Positions 31,785 to 35,828 of a stretch of DNA of 35,828 nt are shown piece by piece. Location: positions 1-35,828 of the forward strand of contig JBBSHU010000019.1 of NCBI GenBank assembly GCA_038232455.1, read 5' to 3'. This DNA is from DATAQC01 sp038232455. GTDB taxonomy: Bacteria; Actinomycetota; Acidimicrobiia; Acidimicrobiales; AC-14. The position numbers were made by a program, and so were the translations under genes. Within the stretch, counting starts at the first letter, position 1. The number at the start of each line of letters is the position of its first letter. The notes beneath the pieces were generated by a model. That model saw only the letters and a list, made by a program, of their open reading frames with translations, was not told the origin of the DNA and ran no database searches.

Positions 31785-33984
31785 AGATGGTTCGAAGGCG
31801 CCTGACGCCCCGGAGTGGGCGAGCCGGCAGCACCGCCTGACCACCGAGGCCGAGATCATGGCCATGTACGCCAACGGGCGCACCGGCCTCGGTGTGGTTA
31901 CCGGAGCGGTCAGTGGCGGCCTCGAGCTGTTCGAGTTCGAGGGCCGCGCCGTCGCCGCGGGGCTCGGCCGGGCCTTCGTGGAAGCTGCTGCGGCCACCGG
32001 GCTCGGCCCGCTGGTGGACCGGATCCACTCCGGCTACAGCGAACACAGCCCCGGCGGCGGACTCCACTGGCTGTACCGCTGCCCGAACCCGTCGACGACG
32101 AAGCTGGCCAGGACCGAGGAGCGGCTGCCGTTGATCGAGACCAAGGGCGAGGGCGGCTATGCCATCACGGCACCATCCGCCGGTCGGGTGCATCCGACCG
32201 GCAAGCCGTGGAGGATGGTCGAGGGCCGGTTCGCCACCATCGTCAGCATCTCGGCCGACGAGCACGAGGCCCTGCACCGCATCGCCCGCACCTTCGACCA
32301 GGCCCCCAGACCCGCTCCAGAACAACCCTATGTTGGTGAACAACATGTTGGTGCTGCCGACGGCAGCCGCCCCGGCGACGACTTCAACGCCCGAGCCACC
32401 TGGGCCGAGGTTCTCGAGCCTCATGGTTGGACCAAGGTCTACGACCGTGGCGACACCGGCTACTGGCGCCGGCCGGGCAAAGAGGGCCCCGGTATCTCCG
32501 CCACCACCGACCATCGCGGCAGCGGCCTGCTCTACGTGTTCACGTCGAGCACCATCTTCGAGCCCGAGCGGTCCTATGACCGCTTCGGCTCCTACGCCGC
32601 GTTGAGCCACGGTGGCGACTTCGCCCAGGCGGCCCGCACCCTGTCGGCGGAGGGCTACGGGGTCCGGTCCCGAGAAGCGTCCGCAAGTCAACTTGCGACC
32701 GGCGACAGCCCGGCGGGACCTTCCTCCGAGGAGGCATCCTCCTGGCCAGTGCTCGACGCTGCCGCCCTTCACGGCCTGGCCGGCGAGGTTGTGGCCACCT
32801 TGGACCCGCACACCGAGGCCGATCCGGCCGCCGTCCTGGTGTCGTTACTGGTGGCCTTCGGTGCTGCCGTCAACTCCGGGCCGCACGCCATCGCCGACGG
32901 TGCCGAGCACCCGGCTCGACTGTTCGCGGTGCTGGTCGGCCGCACCTCCCGCGGTCGGAAGGGCACGGCCTGGGCGAACGTCCGGCGGATCTTCGCCGCC
33001 GCTGATCCGGGGTTCACCGCCGAGCGCATCCTCGGAGGCCTGGCCAGTGGCGAGGGTCTGGTGGCCGCCGTCGGCGATGGCACCATTGATAAGGACGGAA
33101 ACACAGTCGGTGCCGTGGTCGACAAGCGGGTGCTCGTCCTCGAGCCGGAGTTCGCCCGGGTGCTGAAGGTCTGCGCCCGGGATTCATCCACGCTTTCCGC
33201 GCTACTGCGTGACGCGTGGGACCGAGGCGACCTCCGGGTGATGACGCGCAAGGACCCGCTACGGGCCAGCGGGGCGCATATCTGCCTCATGGCCCACATC
33301 ACCGCCGACGAGTTGCGCCGGGGATTGGCCGAGTCCGAGGCCGCCAACGGCTACGGCAACCGACACCTGTTCATTGCCGCCCGCAGGTCGAAAAGACTGC
33401 CGGCGGGCGGAAACCTCGACGAGGCCGAGGTCCACTCCCTTGGGCTGCGGGTGAGGTCGGCTCTGGCTGCGGCCCGACGGGTTGGCATCCTACGCCGCTC
33501 GCCCGATGCCGCCGCCCTGTGGGAGGAGATCTACAACAACCTCGACGACGAGGCCGACGGGATGGTCGGCGCCCTCACCGCCAGGGCGGAGGCCCAGCTC
33601 CTCCGGTTGTCGGTGGTCTACGCCCTCCTCGACGGATCCCACACGGTCGAGGTTGCCCACATCCGGGCGGCTCATGCTGTTTGGCAGTACGCCGAGGGAA
33701 CACTGCGTTACGTCTTCGGCGACACCCTCGGCGACGAGGTGGCCGACCGTCTGCTCGCCGCGGTTCGGGATGCCGGCGACGAGGGCCTCGACCGCCAGGC
33801 ACAGCGCGACGTCTTCGGTCGCAACGTGCCGGCGCCGCGGCTCGCCCTGGCCCGAGAGACTCTCGAGCGAAGGGGCCTCGTCGTCACGACGACAGAGGAA
33901 ACCGGCGGCCGTCCTCGCACCGTGACTCGTGCCCTACGCAGTACGCAGGAAGACGCATTTACGCAGGAAGGTCGCCCGTCGTGA
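31711..33984 (+). CDS. Primase-polymerase/helicase replication protein
   Basis: A 757-residue protein for element replication. The N-terminal archaeo-eukaryotic-type prim-pol domain (about 1-180) has LELFEFEG near 71-78 in place of the usual D-x-D, GGGLHWLY with the conserved His119, and IETKGEGGYAITAPS. A middle segment (about 224-320: DFNARATWAEVLEPHGW ... WRRPGKEGPG ... SHGGDFAQAARTL) is typical of phage primases. The C-terminal DUF3987-like domain has a Walker-A-like GRTSRGRKGT (410-419) and Walker-B-like VLVLEPE (474-480). The start is ATG 31711 with GGAGGT upstream. Its 3' end carries the repeat array. Confidence 0.85.
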   Translation: MSTNAIQTAALEALAAGLNVLPPREDGSKAPDAPEWASRQHRLTTEAEIMAMYANGRTGLGVVTGAVSGGLELFEFEGRAVAAGLGRAFVEAAAATGLGPLVDRIHSGYSEHSPGGGLHWLYRCPNPSTTKLARTEERLPLIETKGEGGYAITAPSAGRVHPTGKPWRMVEGRFATIVSISADEHEALHRIARTFDQAPRPAPEQPYVGEQHVGAADGSRPGDDFNARATWAEVLEPHGWTKVYDRGDTGYWRRPGKEGPGISATTDHRGSGLLYVFTSSTIFEPERSYDRFGSYAALSHGGDFAQAARTLSAEGYGVRSREASASQLATGDSPAGPSSEEASSWPVLDAAALHGLAGEVVATLDPHTEADPAAVLVSLLVAFGAAVNSGPHAIADGAEHPARLFAVLVGRTSRGRKGTAWANVRRIFAAADPGFTAERILGGLASGEGLVAAVGDGTIDKDGNTVGAVVDKRVLVLEPEFARVLKVCARDSSTLSALLRDAWDRGDLRVMTRKDPLRASGAHICLMAHITADELRRGLAESEAANGYGNRHLFIAARRSKRLPAGGNLDEAEVHSLGLRVRSALAAARRVGILRRSPDAAALWEEIYNNLDDEADGMVGALTARAEAQLLRLSVVYALLDGSHTVEVAHIRAAHAVWQYAEGTLRYVFGDTLGDEVADRLLAAVRDAGDEGLDRQAQRDVFGRNVPAPRLALARETLERRGLVVTTTEETGGRPRTVTRALRSTQEDAFTQEGRPS

Positions 33985-34014
33985 GGGTTACTGCGTCAAC
34001 TGCGTTTACTGCGT
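33936..34014. repeat. Two-sided short-repeat array, candidate replication origin
   Basis: ACGCA(G) occurs at 33936, 33943, 33953 and 33961; its reverse complement (A)CTGCGT occurs at 33991, 34000 and 34009 with a 9-bp period. The first set lies in the last codons of the replication gene and the second directly after its stop. Two inverted sets of short repeats at the 3' end of a rep/primase gene is the layout known for satellite-type (for example SaPI) origins. The 24 bases between the sets are not AT-rich, which weakens the case. Confidence 0.6.
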
Positions 34015-34245
34015 ACGGTGCAGATGAGGAGGAGGGCGGGGGGTATGAGCGAGGCTGTCCCCCACGACGAGATCGTGCTCGAGAGGTTCAGGCCACCGCC
34101 CGCGGCAGGGGAGTCCAAATCTCTGGCGGCCACGAGTGTTTGTGAGGACGTCATCCCAAGCGCACCCTCTGTACGGGTTTGGGAACTTGAGGCCGTACGG
34201 GATTTCCACCCCACTTCAGCCGTCCCCCGAGATAGGAGCCATACC

Positions 34246-34554
34246 GTGACCAACCGCGAACGAACCCGGGCCTGGGAGTCAATCGTCGACGACCTCGGTC
34301 CGTGGGCCCAGGCCTTCGGGCTACGCCGAGACGCCCAACTGGCGGGCACCGGCCGGCCGTCGACCGACTCGCCTTCCTTCCTCAGCGGCGATGTCTCCGT
34401 CTACAGGGCCGACGACCTCATCTACGTACATCGCCGTGTCGGCGACCTCGGTGAGGTGGTCTTCATGCTGCGACCCCGCCCGGGCGCCGCCCCCGAGCTG
34501 GTGCGGGACTTGTTTATGTACGGCACGCCGGGCGCCGACCACTCGAGCAACTGA
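34246..34554 (+). CDS. Small hypothetical protein upstream of the capsid gene
   Basis: A 102-residue protein of unknown function: TRAWESIVDDLGPWAQAFGL, then SGDVSVYRADDLIYVHRRVGDLGEVVFMLRPRPG and an acidic end. GTG 34246 has AGGAG seven bases upstream and is preferred. The frame is open back to ATG 34045, which also has a purine-rich upstream GGAGG, but the intervening residues are Pro/Ser-rich and unlike a folded domain. Beta strands in the second half are predicted by eye only. Confidence 0.55.
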   Translation: MTNRERTRAWESIVDDLGPWAQAFGLRRDAQLAGTGRPSTDSPSFLSGDVSVYRADDLIYVHRRVGDLGEVVFMLRPRPGAAPELVRDLFMYGTPGADHSSN

Positions 34555-34747
34555 CGTTGCGTCAATGTTATGCTTCAGTCCAGCAAATCGGTTTCGAACC
34601 GCCGCCTTTGGGGCCGCTCGACCCCGCCGACCCGCCGCTCTCCGCAGGGAGACCCGCCGCTCGGCTGGCTCTGAGCCGCAAATAGGGGCCGCCACCAGAA
34701 ACGGTCTGCGTGTGTCATCCCACGCCACCACTCTGAAAGGCATTCCT
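34552..34747. promoter_or_regulatory. Leader region of the capsid gene
   Basis: No gene is seen in these bases. They hold a palindrome TGACG-TTG-CGTCA (34552-34564), a TATGCT hexamer shortly after it (34569-34574) that could be a -10, and two exact copies of GACCCGCCGCTC (34629-34640 and 34651-34662). GAAAGG lies upstream of the capsid ATG. The long leader suggests separately controlled late expression; this is inference. Confidence 0.4.
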
Positions 34748-35828
34748 ATGAAGACCCCGCCACAGATCGCGGCCGAAATGGGCCGGCTCGCCGACCAGGC
34801 CTCCGCCACCAACGCTGACCCCAACAAGTCGCCCCAGTCGAAGCAGCGCGAGCTCAAGGACATTCGAACGAAGGTGATGGCACTGGATGCCGAGTTCAAC
34901 GTCACCCGAAACTTCGAGACCAAGCGCAGGTCGCTCCTCGACTCTTTCGGAGGCGATCCGGGCAGCATCGGCGGCGGTCCCGGCCCAGGCGTCTGGGACG
35001 GACCAGCCGGGCCGTACGCCGAGCCCGTCCCCGCCGACCGCCTGACCCCGAGCCAATCCGTCAGCGGCTGGCTCGCCACCAAGGGCCTGGGCCACCGTCC
35101 CGGCGAGCCGCCGCTCAACTTCGGGCGATGGTTCAAGGGTTTCGCAACCGGCGACTGGACGGGCGCCGAGGTGGAGCTGAAGGCCATGGCTGAGGGCACG
35201 CCTTCAGCCGGTGGCGTCCTGGTCCCGACCCCGCTGGCGTCGTACGTGCTGGACCTGGCCCGCAACCAGGCGCGCGTCTTCCAGGCCGGCGCCGTCACCG
35301 TGCCCATGACGTCGCAGACGCTCAAGATCGCCCGCCAGACAGGCGACCCGGCGCTGGCGTGGCATTCGGAGGCCGCGACCATCAACCCGTCGTCACTCAC
35401 ATTTGACGCCGTCACCCTGAAGGCGCAGACACTTCCCTGTCTCATCAAGGTGTCGCTCGAGCTGCTCGAGGACGCCCCCAACGCCGACTCCGTCATCTCC
35501 AATGCCATCGCCATGGCGATGGCGCTCGAGCTTGACCGGGTCGCCCTGCGGGGCTCCGGCATCGACCCCGAGCCCAAGGGCATCCGGAACACATCCGGTG
35601 TGACGGTGCAGAGCATGGGCGCCAATGGCGCCGCTCCGACGAACTACGACCCGTTCCTCACTGCCATCGAGGCGGTCAGGACCGCCAACTGGGAGCCGAA
35701 CGCCGCCATCTACAGCCCCCGGACGTCCGGCGAGCTGTCGAGGCTGAAGGACGTGCAGCTGAACCCGATGCGCCTCCCCGACGACTTCGCCGCACTGGAC
35801 CGCCTGGTCACGAACCAGGTGCCCAACA
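34748..35828 (+). CDS. HK97-fold major capsid protein, cut by the window edge
   Basis: The frame from ATG 34748 is open to the last base (360 codons visible, no stop). Residues about 1-145 form a charged helical N-terminal region like a delta/scaffolding domain (IAAEMGRLADQA, RELKDIRTKVMALDAEF). After AEGTPSAGGVLVPTPLAS comes the typical HK97 start, followed by ARVFQAGAVTVPMTSQTLKI, AWHSEAATINPSSLTFD, LPCLIKVSLELLEDAPN and GSGIDPEPKGIRNTSG. No separate protease gene precedes it in the window. A GAAAGG Shine-Dalgarno supports the start. The family is clear; the C-terminal part is missing. Confidence 0.9.
   Translation, partial: MKTPPQIAAEMGRLADQASATNADPNKSPQSKQRELKDIRTKVMALDAEFNVTRNFETKRRSLLDSFGGDPGSIGGGPGPGVWDGPAGPYAEPVPADRLTPSQSVSGWLATKGLGHRPGEPPLNFGRWFKGFATGDWTGAEVELKAMAEGTPSAGGVLVPTPLASYVLDLARNQARVFQAGAVTVPMTSQTLKIARQTGDPALAWHSEAATINPSSLTFDAVTLKAQTLPCLIKVSLELLEDAPNADSVISNAIAMAMALELDRVALRGSGIDPEPKGIRNTSGVTVQSMGANGAAPTNYDPFLTAIEAVRTANWEPNAAIYSPRTSGELSRLKDVQLNPMRLPDDFAALDRLVTNQVPN

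Larger units (their letters stand above)
29349..35828. mobile_element. Left part of an integrated capsid-encoding element (satellite or prophage)
   Basis: From a tyrosine recombinase to the right window edge all genes are on the plus strand, tightly packed, and of phage/satellite type: integrase, unknown, three small proteins, primase-polymerase/helicase, small protein, HK97 major capsid. Host-type biosynthetic genes end at 29348. No terminase, portal or protease is seen between the replication and capsid genes. The right boundary and the second att site lie outside. Whether it is a reduced prophage, a capsid-forming satellite or a complete phage cannot be settled here. Confidence 0.85.

Noticed and set aside
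34006..34209. Minus-strand frame of 67 codons after the replication gene
   Set aside because: No ribosome-binding site, opposite direction to all element genes, no recognised motif, and it covers the repeat array.
34589..34600. GGTTTCGAACC resembling a tRNA T-arm
   Set aside because: No acceptor, D or anticodon arm can be built around it and there is no CCA end; no tRNA or rRNA gene was found in the window.
34321..35625. Long minus-strand open frame of 434 codons
   Set aside because: It is antisense to the capsid gene, Ser/Arg/Pro-rich, without any motif; the plus-strand frame has a clear HK97 capsid sequence.
1..35828. CRISPR array or defence island
   Set aside because: No regularly spaced direct repeats of 24-40 bases and no cas, restriction or toxin-antitoxin proteins were seen.

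Overview
The window is a high-GC chromosomal segment whose gene content points to an actinobacterium, probably of the Acidimicrobiia type. This lineage call is an inference from mycothiol synthase, an InhA-like FabI, an actinobacterial-type fused acyl-CoA carboxylase carboxyltransferase, a his-trp arrangement, and several genes that appear to be read from leaderless transcripts.

From 24.1 kb down to 0.8 kb nearly everything is core biosynthesis on the minus strand. The his block runs hisD-hisC-hisB-[21-bp palindrome]-hisH-hisA-hisF-hisI. It overlaps trpE, which overlaps ygfZ, followed by a lipoprotein gene. A plus-strand two-component system (13.2-15.3 kb) separates this from a second block, trpC-(trpB2-like)-trpF-trpB-trpA. 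That block runs on in the same direction into a type II fatty-acid cluster: fabD-(biotinyl-domain protein)-fabH-fabG-acpP-fabF-accD-fabI-(small Zn-binding protein). Many junctions are ATGA, GTGA or TGATG overlaps. A DJ-1/PfpI gene lies convergent to the end of the cluster.

From 24.2 to 29.3 kb there are compact housekeeping genes in alternating orientation: a small conserved protein, nth, mshD, a VIT/CCC1-family transporter, rlmN, a sugar-nucleotidyltransferase-like gene and a four-TM membrane protein. Several overlap tail to tail, and one divergent pair shares bases of its start codons.

From about 29.35 kb to the right edge the window enters an integrated mobile element: tyrosine recombinase, a Cys-containing unknown protein, three very small proteins, a primase-polymerase/helicase replication protein, another small protein, and an HK97-fold major capsid gene cut by the window edge. 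No terminase, portal or protease is visible between replication and capsid genes. A two-sided array of short inverted repeats sits at the 3' end of the replication gene, where an iteron origin could lie. This looks more like a capsid-encoding satellite or reduced prophage than a standard phage, but the right end is not in view.

The most unusual protein observations are two apparent pseudoenzyme or degenerate-cofactor proteins inside otherwise canonical operons. One is a TrpB2 homologue whose PLP lysine is replaced by histidine. The other is a biotinyl/lipoyl-like domain protein next to fabD with no lysine at the attachment position.
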